Origin: Prorocentrum cordatum
Lineage: Eukaryota > Sar > Dinophyceae > Prorocentrales > Prorocentraceae
Assembly (NCBI GenBank): GCA_963575745.1
Contig: CAUYUJ010022437.1
Span: 349,896-413,895, forward strand
Reading direction: 5' to 3'
Length of the DNA: 64,000 nucleotides
The notes beneath the pieces were generated by a model that was not told the origin of the DNA, did not search any database, and saw only the letters and a program-made list of their open reading frames with translations. Every line of letters starts with the position of its first letter. Within the stretch, counting starts at the first letter, position 1. The position numbers were made by a program, and so were the translations under genes. This document shows positions 1 to 9,970 of this stretch, one piece after another.

Positions 1-820
1 CCGGATTTTCAGGGAGGCCCAGGTGGCCGCCCAAGCACCCCTCACGCGTCCCAGCGGGCCCCCGGGCTCCGAAGCAACGCGGACAGCTGGGGACACTTTC
101 GGGCAACGGGCCGCTACTAGTAATATCAGAGGGAAGATGGCCGAGGAGCAGGGAGGAGGAACGAGGTGGTACAGGGCGGAGGAGAAGGGCGGGTGAGGAA
201 GGATGGGGTGGGTGCCATCGCAATCGCCCGCGTCGGCGGGCGCCCACGCCACCAGCCGCGCGATTCGGCGCCCGCGGGCGGCCGGGCGGCGCCGGCGACC
301 CGTGGCGCAGTGGAAAAAATACGGCTGGCGTTGTCGCACCGCTGCCGGCCCCAGGGGCTAGCACGCAAGGAATCCAGTTGGCGAGATGTCGCGCGCGGGC
401 AATGTCTAGGTCCATACCCATAGCATCTCGCAGTTTCGGATCTCTTCCCTCGGGCACAATTGCGCGGTGGATATGGATGTAACCATTTGGCGCTTCGTGG
501 TGCTTAAAATTGTCCATATGTATATATATATATATATGTGTGTGTATTGCGCCTCTGGTGTTTGGCATCCCTTCCACTAGCATCTAAGACGCCGTGGGTA
601 ACGACCTGATTCTGACTCGCGCTCCAGACCACGCCCGACTAGAATAAGGATAAATAATTCATTCCAGAGCGTTCCATATGTTCCTGATCGCTGCTTTCAA
701 CCGGCCGCGGCGCCTGGTATATTCTCCAGATCCGCTTTTTGTTTCTAGAGGTTCCCGATACTATTCCTCTGGATTCATTCTCGCCCTGCCGTCGTCTCAG
801 CGTTTAGCGGAGAGAGTTGC
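1..820. other. Intergenic, no gene seen
   Basis: GC-rich leader followed by a more balanced stretch. A short (TA)n run followed by (TG)n lies near 523-546. Overlapping short open frames on both strands show no recognisable motif. I see nothing else in it. Confidence 0.5.
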
Positions 821-1294
821 CTCCCTCTCCTCCTCCTCCTCCTCCTCCTCCTCCTCCTCCTCCTCCTCCTCCTCCTCCTCCTCCTCCTCCCCTCCTCCTC
901 CTCCCCCTCCTCCTCCTCCTCCTCCTCCTCCTCCTCCTCCTCCTCCTCCTCCTGGTCCTCCTTCTCTCCTCCCCCTCCCCCTCCTCCTCCCTCCTCCTCC
1001 CCCTCCTCCTCCTCCCCCTCCTCCTCCCTTCCTTCTCCTCCTCCTCCTTCTCCTCCTCCTTCTCCTCCTCCTCCTCCTCCTCCTCCTCCTCCTCCTCCTC
1101 CTCCTCCTCCTCCTCCTCCCTCCTCCTCCTCCTCCTCCTCCTCCTCCCTCCTCCCTCCTCCTCCTCCTGCTCCTCCTCCCTCCTCCTCCTCCTCTTCCTC
1201 CTCCTCCTCCTCTCTCCTCCTCCTCCTCCTCCTCCTCCTCCTCCTCCTCCTCCTCCTCCTCCTCCTCCTCCTCCTCCTCCTCCTCCTCCCCCTC
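821..1294. repeat. (TCC)n tract, about 470 bp
   Basis: Nearly pure pyrimidine tract of CTC/TCC trinucleotides with sporadic CCC or TTC interruptions. Every frame is open and yields Ser, Pro or Leu runs (plus) or Glu, Gly or Arg runs (minus), so these open frames carry no coding signal. No direct repeat was found at its borders, unlike several other tracts in this window. Confidence 0.95.
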
Positions 1295-1805
1295 GTCCAT
1301 CGTGCCCCTCATGCTGGTTCCTGCGGCTCCGCCCGCGCGAGGCGCCGCCACGCGCGGCACCGTGGCGAGGCGCTCTTTCTTTTGCGGGCTGTGCTGCGGC
1401 GGTGTTGCACACCGCGACGTCGCGGTGATGCGCCTGGACTGCCAGGGCGCCGTCCATGGGACCCGTGTCCAATAGCGGCTCCGCCGGGCGAGCCGACGGC
1501 GGTGCCCGACGCGATGTCCTCGACGGTCGTGGACGCCGCGCTGCTCGATCTCACCCAGATCGGCACAGGTCGGAGGTTATCCTCCCCCCTGGCGCCTTGC
1601 GGCGGTGCCTCGTCGCAGCGCTCGTCGCTGGTGTGCCGAGGTTTCGCATAGATCTGGGATTGCCCTCGAACCCCCACCGCCTGTCGGCGGTGCCTCGGGC
1701 CAGCACTCCTCGCTGGCGCGTCGAAGTGGCGGCGGTCGCTGGTCCGAGATCCCCGAGGATGCCAGGTGGGTAGTTGAGCTGGCCGCCGCCGAGTGGACGC
1801 GTTCT
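1295..1805. other. GC-rich stretch with an imperfect 85-bp duplication
   Basis: A block containing GGCGGTGCCTCG occurs at about 1601 and again at about 1686, each followed by a related CGCTGG-containing segment, so there are two imperfect copies. All three forward frames are open for 80-100 codons, which is expected at this GC content. I do not recognise a protein. Confidence 0.4.
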
Positions 1806-2060
1806 CACTCCTGTCCCCCCCCATCTTTCCTCCTCCTCCTCCTCCTCCTCCTCCTCGTTCCCTCCCTCTGGTTCACCTGATACTCTGCTCATGCTCCTCT
1901 TCCCTCCTGCGCCCTCATCCCTCCTCTTCACTCCTCCTCCCTCCTCCGCCCTCCTCCGCCCACCTCCGCCCGTCTCCTCCTCCTCCTGGTCCTCCTTCTC
2001 CTCCTCCCTCCTCCTCCTCCTCCTCCTCCTCCTCCTCCTCCTCCTCCTCCTCCTCCTCCC
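1806..2060. repeat. Interrupted (TCC)n cluster
   Basis: Pyrimidine-rich. Clean TCC runs lie at about 1828-1856 and 1975-2058, separated by a degenerate C/T-rich spacer with CTCCGCC motifs. Long Ser/Pro open frames through it are low-complexity artefacts. Confidence 0.9.
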
Positions 2061-2300
2061 CCCCTCAGCATATCATTATCTTCCTCCTCATCCCTCTCCT
2101 CCCCTTCGCGGTGTATTCATCTCTAGCCAGTCGCTCCTCTGGTGAACGCTGTGGGTCAGCATCAGTGCTCGCGGGCAGTGCAGTCATCGTTAGCTGGAGC
2201 GTGCATTGAAAAGTATGACCGGGCTCGATTATTCAAGTGGCTTACGCCATTCCGCCGACCCCCACAGGGAGTGAGTGTTTGAGACGATCGTGGTAGTTAT
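2061..2300. other. Intergenic, nothing recognised
   Basis: Mixed-composition sequence between the TCC cluster and the CTTGGGG repeat. No motif, repeat or convincing open frame was seen. Confidence 0.4.
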
Positions 2301-2960
2301 ATGTTGGGTCAGAAGCCTCCTGGAAGAATCTGAGGGTCTCTTGAGATACCTCTCTGGGGCCTATTGGAGTATCTTGGGGGCATGTGGGAGGCTTTGGGGG
2401 GGCATTGTGGGGGCCTCTGGGGGGTTTCTTGAGGGCGTCTTGAAGGCCTCTTGGGGCCTCTTGGAGGGACCTCGGGGGCCGCGGGGGGGGCTCGAGGGGC
2501 CATCTCGGTGGGAAAGGCTAGACATATCAGTTCACATTCCCCCTCTTGGGCTTTCTTGGGCCCTTCTTGGGGCCTTCAGGGGCTGTCGTGGGCCGTCTTG
2601 CGGCCTTCTTGGAGGCATCATGGGCCATCTTGGGGCGATCTTGGGGGCCACTTAGGCCGTCGTGTTCGCTGTCCAAACGAGAGATGCGAATGTGCTGAAC
2701 ATGCACGCGTTTCCAAGGTCCTGGGATGAGTTCCCGCCTCTGGGAGCCCTCTCGGCGATCCTCTGGAGGCGCTTTGGGGCTGTCCTGGGGGCCTCGCGGG
2801 CCATCTTGAAGCCATCTTGGATCGTCGGGGGGCGACCGTGGGCTGTCATGGCGCTCTCTTCGACTGTCTTGGGGCTCTGTCTGGGCCCTGCTGGGCTGCC
2901 TTGGGGCTTCTTTGGGGGCTCCAGATGCCCCGGGGGTGCGTTGACCAGCTCCTCCCCCCC
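2301..2960. repeat. Degenerate CTTGGGG/CCCAAGA repeat (family F), locus 1
   Basis: Built from degenerate units around GGGCCNTCTTGGGGGCC, read here on the plus strand. The same motif, often reverse-complemented, recurs at 12396-13570, 30540-30770, 31290-31780 and 36100-36345. Interrupting AT-richer islands (about 2505-2545 and 2660-2725) sit where comparable islands sit in the other loci. Confidence 0.7.
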
Positions 2961-3140
2961 CCGCCCCCTTGATTACCCGCGGGGGCGAGCACGAGGAGCC
3001 CGAGCGAGGATTACGTGTTGCGAGCGGCCGAGGCAGAGTCTATGATCCCCCCCCCTGACTACCCGCGGTGGCCGGCACGAGGAGTTCGAGCGAGGATTGC
3101 ACGCGGCGAGCGGCCGGGGCAGAGTCTCTTATCACGAGGC
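2961..3140 (+). repeat. Two-copy 87-bp tandem repeat
   Basis: Units begin TTGATTACCCGCGG (about 2970) and TGACTACCCGCGG (about 3057). Each continues with a shared AGCCCGAGCGAGGATT-like core and ends in GGCAGAGTCT followed by ATGATC or CTTATC. Two diverged copies only. Confidence 0.7.
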
Positions 3141-3845
3141 TGCCTCGGGGACTCGAGCCTGCTGGCCAACGCTAGTCAGTATGAAGCTGCAGCGCGTGGC
3201 CGTCGACCGCCGGCAGAAGGCGATGCGCGCATGCGGATCTCAGAGCGCCCGCGGTCAATGTCGGCTCAACAAGGAGGCCTACAGGAAGCTGGATACACAT
3301 GGCGTGGTTGGCCAGGGCGGCAGTCCTGTAGGCATGCGACCGCATGTCGTTGCAGCGCCCGGCCTTCGTGTGCCTGGGGTTGTTGGCCTTCTGCGGGAGT
3401 TTCCAGCGCGTGCCCCCCCCCCCGCGTGCTCTGCGCCAGGAGTCATCCCAGATTCTTGGTAGAGCCGCGGGCCACCTCAGCCGCACCTGCATACTTACTC
3501 CTCGCGTGACACCGCTATCGCATGTCTTTGCCTCCATGCTTCCATCCGGGCGCGCCGCGGCCGCACCGCCGCGCGGAGGCGCGGAGGCCAGCTCTGGATG
3601 CAGCAGGCGCCGCTGCCGCCCCAGATCAATACGTTCTGACCCGCCCGTGCCTTTTCCTGGTGGCCTCAGGATCCCCTCCTCTGGCAGGCACAGCACCTAG
3701 CCAGGGTGTGGCGCCTGCCGCTATTAGAGGCAGGCCTAGGCCAGGCCGGCAGCAAAGGGTCAGGAGACTGGTGCGATAGCGAACAGAGGGGCGAATAGAG
3801 GGAAACAGCTGGCGATGAGGGGCCGTAGATGGATGAAGCGACATC
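3141..3845. other. Open on both strands, possible gene debris, unassigned
   Basis: Both the plus frame (about 3097-3462) and the minus frame (3172-3696) are open, and both give mixed, non-repetitive residues. The minus translation (containing WPAALPRIWDD and KANNPRHTKAGRCN) looks slightly more protein-like. I recognise no domain and cannot choose a strand, so I do not call a CDS. Confidence 0.3.
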
Positions 3846-3923
3846 AGAGAAGGAAGCGGAGGAGAAGGAGGAGGAGGAGGAAAAGGAGGAGGAGGAGGAG
3901 GAGCAGGAGGAGGAGGAGGACCA
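3846..3923. repeat. (GGA)n tract at edge of family B element
   Basis: About 75 bp of AGGAGG repeats. It directly abuts the family B segment on its right. Two other family B copies (22788 and 32095) have a GGA tract at the same edge. Confidence 0.85.
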
Positions 3924-4113
3924 CTGTAAGCCCAATATCAATCAACGATGATGAAAGACACCCTCCCTCAAAGATCCCTTTTCGTAGGCCCCTACAAGGG
4001 GTCATTTCCACTGAGGATTGCCCCGTTGGGGGGCAACTGTGTGAACATCATGAAGCGTGCCAAAACACTATTCTCCTGACTTCAACGCCACGAGTTAATC
4101 TGACTGTTACGTC
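3924..4113 (-). mobile_element. Family B short element, truncated copy
   Basis: Shares with 22788-23180 and 32095-32480 an ordered set of motifs: ATCAACGATG, CACCCTCCCTC, TAGGCCCCTACAAGG, GACAACTGTG or GACAACCGT, GTGCCAAAACA, GACTTCAACGC and CTGACTGTT. Ordered collinear motifs at three loci mark a dispersed element. This copy stops at CTGTTACGTCTTGGCGG and is followed by another GGA run. Read on the minus strand, the GGA tract becomes a 3' (TCC)n tail. Confidence 0.65.
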
Positions 4114-4332
4114 TTGGCGGAGGAGTAGGAGGAGGCGGAGGAGCAGGAGGAGGGATAATGCAGATGAGGATGAGAGGAGGAGAACAAAGTGACTAGAACA
4201 TGCAGTTATGGCTGAGACTGGTGGCATGAGCTTGAACTTCTAGCCAAGACTGGTGACTAACCTTGAGCCTCGATTCATGCGAGATGATTCGACCGCTGAG
4301 GTGAATTTCGCGGTTGTCCTGGAACAGAAACC
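4114..4332. other. Short GGA run, then unique sequence
   Basis: GGA-rich to about 4160, then mixed sequence with nothing recognised. Confidence 0.5.
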
Positions 4333-4487
4333 ATGACCCCCGACGTCATGATTTTTTTTCATGACGTCGACCCCCAGCGGACTGGACCCATTCCCTGGGA
4401 CCCGTTTTTCGTCCTGAGTCGTGTTCTGACGGTCCCGAGGGCCAGTAAGGGCCCCCAGAGGCCAAAAATAATGAATTAGCCAGCCGA
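4333..4487 (-). mobile_element. Family Z MITE-like element, minus copy
   Basis: Reverse-orientation copy of the element seen at 25138, 38077 and 47259. It contains the conserved hairpin GACGTCATG-loop-CATGACGTC (4342-4368), the CGGTCCCGAGGGCCAGTAAGG block, and a GGGACC/AACGAC region in the same order. The distal end is degenerate (AATAATGAATTAG). Confidence 0.75.
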
Positions 4488-4534
4488 AGGACCCAACCAT
4501 ATGCAGTTGTGAATGCCGCAATTGTGAATACCAT

Positions 4535-4768
4535 CTTCGCCCACGCTCCCTATGTGGCCACGGCTTCCCGCCGGAACCCGACATGCTCAGGAACACGTTC
4601 GTGGCCGTCTTCGCGGGCGCCGACGACGACAAGGACGGCGTCCCTCTGACCGAGGAGCAGAAGCAGGAAAGGGTTTTGAGAGCCACGAGGGAGGAGGTGG
4701 CGTTGCACGTCGACAAGGCGGAGTACGACGCCCAGGCGCGGTTGTTGAAACAGCACAACTATGGGGCC
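4535..4768 (+). CDS. Exon-like block, unknown product
   Basis: The forward frame through the ATG at 4583 encodes a non-repetitive, charged stretch: MLRNTFVAVFAGADDDKD, then GVPLTEEQKQERVLRATREE, then VALHVDKAEYDAQARLLKQH. Composition is protein-like (amphipathic, Glu/Lys/Asp-rich, likely helical), whereas neighbouring frames give Arg/Gly-rich noise. The frame is open upstream back to about 4513, so the ATG may be internal to an exon. At 4760 it runs into an 88-bp satellite whose first unit continues the frame, so the true 3' edge is unclear. No family is recognised. It could be a gene remnant, an exon of a gene with long introns, or chance. Splice boundaries cannot be fixed from sequence alone. 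Confidence 0.3.
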
Positions 4769-5412
4769 ACGATCCTCGTGAGGGGTGCGCCGAAATGGCC
4801 CGGGGCCGCCATGCGAACCCTGCCACTGGGGGCCTTCGGTGAGCCCCATATGGGGCCACGATCCTCGTGAGGGGTGTGCCTAGATTGCCCGAAGCCGCCG
4901 TGCGAACCCTGCCACCGGGGGCCTTCGGTGGAGCTCCCTACGGGTCCACGATCCCCGCGAGGGGTGTGCCGAAATGGCCCGATGCCGCCGTGCGCACTTT
5001 GCTGCTGGCGCCTTCGGTGAAGCTCCTCATGCGGCCGCGATCTTCGCGAGGGGTGTGCCGACGTGGCCCGAGGCCGCCGCGCGAACCTTGCCGCTGGCGC
5101 TTTATTCGGTGGAGCCCCCGATGGGGCCACGATCCTTGCGAGGGGTGCGCCGACATAGCCCGAGGCCGCCATGGGGCCCTGCCGCTGGGACCTTTGGTGG
5201 AGCCCCCTATGGGGCCACGGTCCTCGCGAGGGGTGTGCCGAAATGGCCCGAGGCCGCCGTGCGCACTTTGTTACTGGCGCCTTCGGTGGAGTTTTTATGT
5301 GGCGACGATCCTCGTGAGGGGTGTGCCGAAGAAACCCGAGGCCGCCATGCGCACTTTGCTACTGGCGCCTTCGGTGGAGCTCCTACGGGGCCACGATCCT
5401 CGTGAGGGTGAT
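4759..5412 (+). repeat. 88-bp satellite, about 7.5 copies
   Basis: Units start TATGGGGCCACGATCCTCG and proceed through GAGGGGTGTGCCGAAATGG, CCCGAGGCCGCC, GCGCACTTTG and GCCTTCGGTGGAGC. Unit starts fall near 4759, 4848, 4939, 5029, 5119, 5209, 5297 and 5385. Because the unit is not a multiple of three, open frames across it rotate between readings. The array ends at the (GAT)n run. Confidence 0.9.
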
Positions 5413-5463
5413 GATGCTGCTGATGATGATTATGATGATGATGATGATGATGATGATGACGAA
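5410..5463. repeat. (GAT)n microsatellite
   Basis: GATGATGCTGCTGATGATG extending to about 5459, directly after the 88-bp satellite. Confidence 0.9.
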
Positions 5464-5690
5464 GAGGGAGGGGGCAGCGGGAGGAGGAAGGAACGCGGGC
5501 GTTGTCTCTTCAAAACGAGGACCCAACACCACAGGATGGTTGGGAAAAACCTCCCGGCGTGATTTTTCCATAACTCGAGAGGGGTCTGGGAACGCGGCAA
5601 CCATCGTTGATCCAATCCGCGCGGCCGAGAAGGGTGGTTGCCCCGGCGCCGCCGGGGATCGCCGGCGGAGCAGTGCATTTCCAAGACCCC
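5464..5690. other. Intergenic, nothing recognised
   Basis: Mixed sequence. No repeat or gene seen. Confidence 0.4.
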
Positions 5691-5960
5691 CCCTCTCTTC
5701 TGGGACCCAGCCGGGGGTGGACCCCCAGGGCAAAGTCGGGATCCTTGAGACGGGGGTCAATGCAGACGGGGGTCAGCCAGACTGCCAGATCTTGCAGGAT
5801 TCTGCAGGGCCAGGGGCGCAATGACCTGGGTGTGGGCGCAAGATTTTGCAAAATTTTGCAGAATCCTTCGCGTTGACCCGGGCTTGGGCGCAGGATCTTG
5901 CAGGATTATGCAAGGCCTGACTGACCCGGGTCTGGATCGACCCGGGTCATAAGATCCCCG
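5691..5960 (+). repeat. Degenerate 55-65 bp repeat
   Basis: Recurring GACCCGGG or GACCTGGG, GGGCGCA, and GATTTTGCA or GATCTTGCAGGATT elements around 5795, 5840 and 5895 form about three diverged units, preceded by GACGGGGGTCA pairs near 5755 and 5770. Confidence 0.6.
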
Positions 5961-6440
5961 ACAAAGGTGCGGCCCGCGAGTCAGGACCCCGACAGAGCTT
6001 TCTCAGGCCAAGTCCCCCCAATCAGTAGTCATGCGACAGTGCCGGCGAATGTCTAGTGACCAGTTGAGTCGGCGATGGGTAGTCGTTCGAGTTTTTGAGT
6101 GCGTCGTGTGTTCCCGTGACTACCGAAGGGCGGGTTCGTCCTGTCAACGTCTGAGGTTCTGACAGGGCCGTTCCCTGGGCGGCGGGCGGCGCGGGGCAAA
6201 GGGGATGGGCTCTCGGCGCCAGGATCACCACGCGTGAATCCCTCAACCCAGGATGCTCAAGGTTCCTCGGCAGCGTTTGCGCATGCCCACATCTCTCCTG
6301 CTCATCCGCGCCAGCTGCCCCGAACAAGGGCACGGGGAAAATACTTGCAACAGTAAGTGTGGTCACTTTCTGTCGCTCGATCAATCATCCCCCCCCAATT
6401 CGGCGACACTATATCGCTTTTCGCTCAGTGGAAGTGATAT
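5961..6440. other. Intergenic, nothing recognised
   Basis: Unique-looking sequence without convincing coding potential on either strand. Confidence 0.4.
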
Positions 6441-6690
6441 CCCGCCCCTTGGCCCCTGAGCGCGGGATCCCACCATGATCCGAACAGGATCCCAATAAGA
6501 CCCCAATCGGATTCCAGTAACGCCCAAGAGGATCGCAACGTGAGCCCAGTGAAATCCCAATGGATTCTAATCGGATTCATATGGGGTGTACAGAGGATCC
6601 CAGTAGGATCGCAGCCCAGTAGGACTTCACCATGCGACTCCCGTATAGGAGCCCACCATGGGACCCCCCTCCCTCGACAGCATAATTTAT
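6441..6690 (+). repeat. Degenerate CCCAGTAGGAT repeat
   Basis: Loose tandem pattern of about 11-14 bp with GGATCCCA, GACCCCAAT, CGGATTCC, AGGATCGCA and CCCAGTAGGA variants. Strongly decayed. Confidence 0.5.
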
Positions 6691-6934
6691 CGATAATGTT
6701 GTTGGTGCTAGAAGTATTCTTCGGCGGTCCACCCCCCTGGGAATATATTGATTGATTCGAGTGCTACTTGTAACGCCCCAGGGGATCGATCATCTGGGTG
6801 CAAGGTGAGAACTCAAAGTCTTACATGAGACTGGCCACCTGGACTTGAAGTTCTTTCTGATACTGTCGAGAAGGACCGGTGCTGGGCGTGCAGCTTATGA
6901 ATGTAAGATCGAGATCTCGAGATCGGATCGGGGG
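6691..6934. other. Intergenic, nothing recognised
   Basis: No feature seen. Confidence 0.4.
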
Positions 6935-7090
6935 GAGGTTAGCTGCATGTTCTTTGTACGCGTTGCATGCTCTTCGTGCATCCCGGGGATGGGCAGTTAC
7001 CCCGAAGGATGGCCCTCCTGTCCTGGCGGAGGGCCTCGTGCTCTTGAGAGGATGTCCTTCTGCCCTGGGTCCCGGCCGTGCTTGCGCGGC
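6935..7090 (+). mobile_element. Family V segment upstream of a TCC tract
   Basis: Collinear with 14955-15085: TGTTCTTTGTACGCGTTG against TGTTCTTCGTGCTCGTTGG, then TCTTCGTGCATCC against TTCTTGTGCATCC, GGCGGAGGGCC against GGCGGAGGGTCC, and AGGATGTCCTTCTGCCCTGG against AGGATGTTCATTTGTCCTGG. Both copies lie upstream of pyrimidine tracts. Confidence 0.6.
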
Positions 7091-7395
7091 CCGCGTCTCC
7101 CCTCCTCCGCGCCTGTCCTCCTCCGCGCTTGCCCTCCTCCGCGCCTCCTCCTCCGCGCCTCCTCCTCCGCGCCTCCTCCTCCTCCTCCTCCTCCTCCTCC
7201 TCCTCCTCCTCCTCCTCCTCCTCCTCCTCCCCTTCCTCCCCCTCCTCCCCCTCCTCTCCTCCTCCTCCTCCCCTCCTCCTCCTCCTTCTCAACCTCCTCC
7301 TCCTCCTCCTCCTCCTCCTCCTTCTCCTCCTCCTCCTCCCTCCTCCTCCTCCTCCTCCTCCTCCTCCTCCTCCTCCTCCTATTCCTCCCCCTCCT
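7091..7395. repeat. (TCC)n tract with GCGCC interruptions
   Basis: Begins as CCTCCTCCGCGCC repeats and becomes near-pure TCC to about 7391. Serine, proline and leucine runs in the forward frames are artefacts. Confidence 0.95.
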
Positions 7396-7555
7396 GCAGC
7401 GATCCCGCCTGGTCAGAATCCGACCGCGCATCGCGCCCGTCACCGCCGCGACATACCAAGGGTCGCTTCTGAAGGGCATCGCCTTTCCCTAAGGCCGATA
7501 GTTCCCCAAGCGGCGCTTGTACGTCGGAGTCCTTCCTCTGGATGTCACCATAAGA
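7396..7555. other. Intergenic, nothing recognised
   Basis: No feature seen. Confidence 0.4.
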
Positions 7556-7665
7556 AGGGTGGTGGTGTGATTTTTGGCGGGGCTGATTTGAGCTGTCTTG
7601 GAGGATTCCAGTGGGGTCTAGGCAAAAGGCCCCCCTTGCTACGTTCGAATATCTGTTCTCACCCA
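7556..7665 (+). mobile_element. Family U dispersed repeat, copy 1
   Basis: Contains TTGGCGGGGCTGATTTGAGC, TGTCTTGGAGGATTC, GGGGTCTAGGCAAA and GGCCCCCCTT. The reverse complement of about 61905-62035 carries the same ordered blocks. Confidence 0.65.
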
Positions 7666-8389
7666 AGGAGTTGCTTGGGTCCGTCGAGGTTTCGCCGCGT
7701 CGCCGCCCACAGCATTGCATCGCGTAGTTTTCGCCACATGGCTCACACGTCCACGGTGCAGTGCCTCCCTGTCTGAGGTCCGCGCTGGCCAGCTTGAGGA
7801 TCATCTCGGCTTCCTGAATGGGGGCATCCCTGAGGTTCACCATCGCCTCCTGCTGGCCGGCCTTCGTGGGTACAGGGACAAGCTCGAGAATGCCGACTAC
7901 ACGTATGAGTGACCTTTCGCCGGAGTGACCTTTGGTGCGGGCCCGATGGGGCCCCCCGATCGCTGAACTCGATGAGGTATTGGCGTCTGGCGCGCCTGTC
8001 TGTGGTCCCCCCGCGGCCCCCGAGGAGCCGCGCACCAAGGGTCGCTAACTTGCCCAGGGCCACTCTTTGCGTGCCGCCGAGAATGGTTGAGCTCGTGTCC
8101 TCGGATCGAGCCCCAGTGTGCGTCCTGCCTCCCATCGGCCCCTCTCCCCAGGGCTGGCCTCGCGGCCGGGAGGCGCGCTCCGACGGGCCCCCCGGGGGGG
8201 GGCCTCGATGGGGACGGACGGCCCCCCCGCGGGCCGCAGCCAGCCCACGAGCAGCTGCCGGCCAAGCTCTGCTCGAGACGCTGCAGGCCTGCGGGAGGGA
8301 TTACTGCAGCATCGTTGATGGGTCTTGGGTTTGCACTGGTCTTGTGGAGGACGATCAATGGAGAGGAAGCATGTTGCCAAATACGTTCC
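7666..8389. other. GC-rich intergenic sequence
   Basis: Several overlapping open frames on both strands, none protein-like enough to favour. Nothing else recognised. Confidence 0.35.
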
Positions 8390-8482
8390 AGGTGTCTAAC
8401 ACATGTGTTAAACATGGCTCAAACATGTGAGCAATGTGTTCAAAACATGTTTAGAGCATGTTTCTACATTTCAAACACATTT
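8390..8482 (+). repeat. AACATGT-type short tandem repeat
   Basis: Degenerate 9-14 bp units: ACACATGTGTTAAACATGG, AAACATGTGAG, AAAACATGTTTAG and AGCATGTTT. AT-rich and locally palindromic. Confidence 0.7.
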
Positions 8483-8884
8483 GAAATTCAATGATCGGAC
8501 TGTTTGGGTGTCCATTGTCGTGGCATCCGCAACACTGGTCCTCCTCCTCCTCCTTCTCCTCCGACGGCACGCACGGGTCTCTCCCGCGCCCAACGCACTG
8601 CGATCGGGAGCCGGCCGAGCATTTCTTTTGGGTGGAGGGCAGAGGGCGAAATCTGAAATGCCGTCTCGATGGTTTTCCGAGGCTTGAATGCGCAATAGGT
8701 GAACCGCAAGACGGATTGGTTATTGAGGCGCAAGTTCCCATATGGATTTCACTCTGAGCCCTCCTCCAACCGAAGAGATGCTCAGCTGGGGCTCTCTGGA
8801 GGCGTCCAGAGGCCCAGACTCGGAAGGCCCAGGGCAAATCTTGAGCCCCTTGTGATCACGCGGTGGCGCGGCGTCATGGGAAGC
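8483..8884. other. Intergenic, short TCC run
   Basis: A short TCC run lies near 8538-8562. Otherwise nothing recognised. Confidence 0.4.
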
Positions 8885-9013
8885 CTGTATAGGCCCGCCA
8901 GAGAATGCTCTGCGAACCTCTCTTGTGGTTTGCACGAGATGTTCTTAGAACGCTTCTGGCTGAGACCGTCTCGTTTTAGTACGTCGATTTTGTGTTTCAA
9001 GAACATTGTTGTT
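8885..9013 (+). mobile_element. Family I dispersed repeat, copy 1
   Basis: Collinear with 18568-18692: TATAGGCCCGCCA or CCTATAGGCCTACCA, TCTTGTGGTTTGCACGAGA or TGTGTGGTTTCCACGAAAGG, TTCTTAGAACGCTTCTGGC or TTCTTAGAGCATTTCTGGC, TCGTTTTAGTACGTCGATTT or TTGGTTTAACACATCGGGTC, then AGAACATTGTTG or GGAACGTTG. Confidence 0.7.
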
Positions 9014-9175
9014 GGCATTGTTGAATTCTCACTTTTGAAGAATAATTATTGTTGACCCCCCATCACCGGTACAGATTGTTTTTTCTCAATCAAAGTGAAC
9101 CCCTCGACGTTCGCACCCTTTTTCTTTGTCAGGGAAAGTCTTGATGCTCAAACTGTGCCCCTGGCCCCCCGGACC

Positions 9176-9206
<31 letters not shown>

Positions 9207-9240
9207 CGGCTCCTGCCTGAGACTTCCTCCAAATTTACTC
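9014..9240 (+). repeat. Module G, copy 1, with (AAC)n
   Basis: Starts GAAGAATAATTATTGTTGA and continues through CACCGGT, GATTGTTTTTTCTCAAT, TTTGTCAGGGA and CTCAAACTG to an (AAC)n run at 9177-9207. The same order recurs at 9575-9735. Confidence 0.8.
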
Positions 9241-9415
9241 AGGACCCCCCCTCCAGTCTGAGACGTCCTCCCAATTTACTCAGGAACGGCGCTCCAGCTT
9301 GAGACTTCCTCACAATTTAGTCCGGGTCAAACTGCGTTGTTGCTCCCCCGGACTACAACAACAAAGGCTCCCGCCTGAGAAGTTTTGTCTTTTCCCTTTC
9401 GTTTCCCTGTTTAGG
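9215..9415 (+). repeat. 40-45 bp tandem units (GAGACTTCCTC)
   Basis: Units contain GAGACTTCCTC or GAGACGTCCTC, then ATTTACTCAGGA, then CTCC. The array resumes after the second copy of module G at 9730-9970, giving roughly eight to ten diverged units in all. Confidence 0.7.
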
Positions 9416-9574
9416 GGCTTCGCCCAGGAAGGAATATAACCCCCCAAGAGGGGGTACGATCGAAGACGCAGAGGGCGTGTATCCAGGGTTTGGGATATGC
9501 ATCGTGAATGACACGCGGGCCGTTAGGAGCGAACAGTCTTGTAATGATTGTTGTTGTTGCTGCTGTTGAGCTCT
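9416..9574 (+). repeat. Module G2, copy 1
   Basis: Contains ATAACCCCCCAAGAGGGGG, TACGATCGAAGACG, AGGGTTTGGGA and GCGAACAGTCTT followed by TTGTTGTTG. The same order recurs at 10995-11165. Confidence 0.75.
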
Positions 9575-9970
9575 CATTCTTGAAGAATAATTATTGTTGA
9601 TCCCCCCACCGGTGCACATTGTTTTTTTCAATTGAAGTGACCCCCCCGGGGCTCGCACTTTGTTTTTTGTCAAGGAGAGCCTTCCTGCTCAAACTGGCCC
9701 CCTGGCCCCCGGGTTACAACAACAACGGCTCCCGCCTGAGACTTCCTCATCATTTAGCCAGGACCCCCGCTCCCGCCCGAGACTTCCTCGCATTTTATTC
9801 AAGACTCGCGGTCTCGCTTGGGACTCTCTTACGATGTATTCAGGAATCGCTCTTCCTGCGCTCTGGAGTCGTGCTCTCGCTGGAGACTTGCTTGCAATTT
9901 ACTGAAGAATAGCGCCCTTGCGTTGGAATATCTTGCAATTTACTCCAGCGCCGCGCTCCCGACACCCAGG
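9575..9970 (+). repeat. Module G, copy 2, plus 42-bp units
   Basis: Second GAAGAATAATTATTGTTGA module, followed by a short AACAACAACGG run instead of the longer (AAC)n, and then GAGACTT-type units grading into the next minisatellite. Confidence 0.75.

Noticed and set aside
678-1475. 265-codon Ser/Pro/Leu-rich open frame and its minus-strand counterparts
   Set aside because: It is a translation of a (TCC)n tract; all six frames are open or nearly so.
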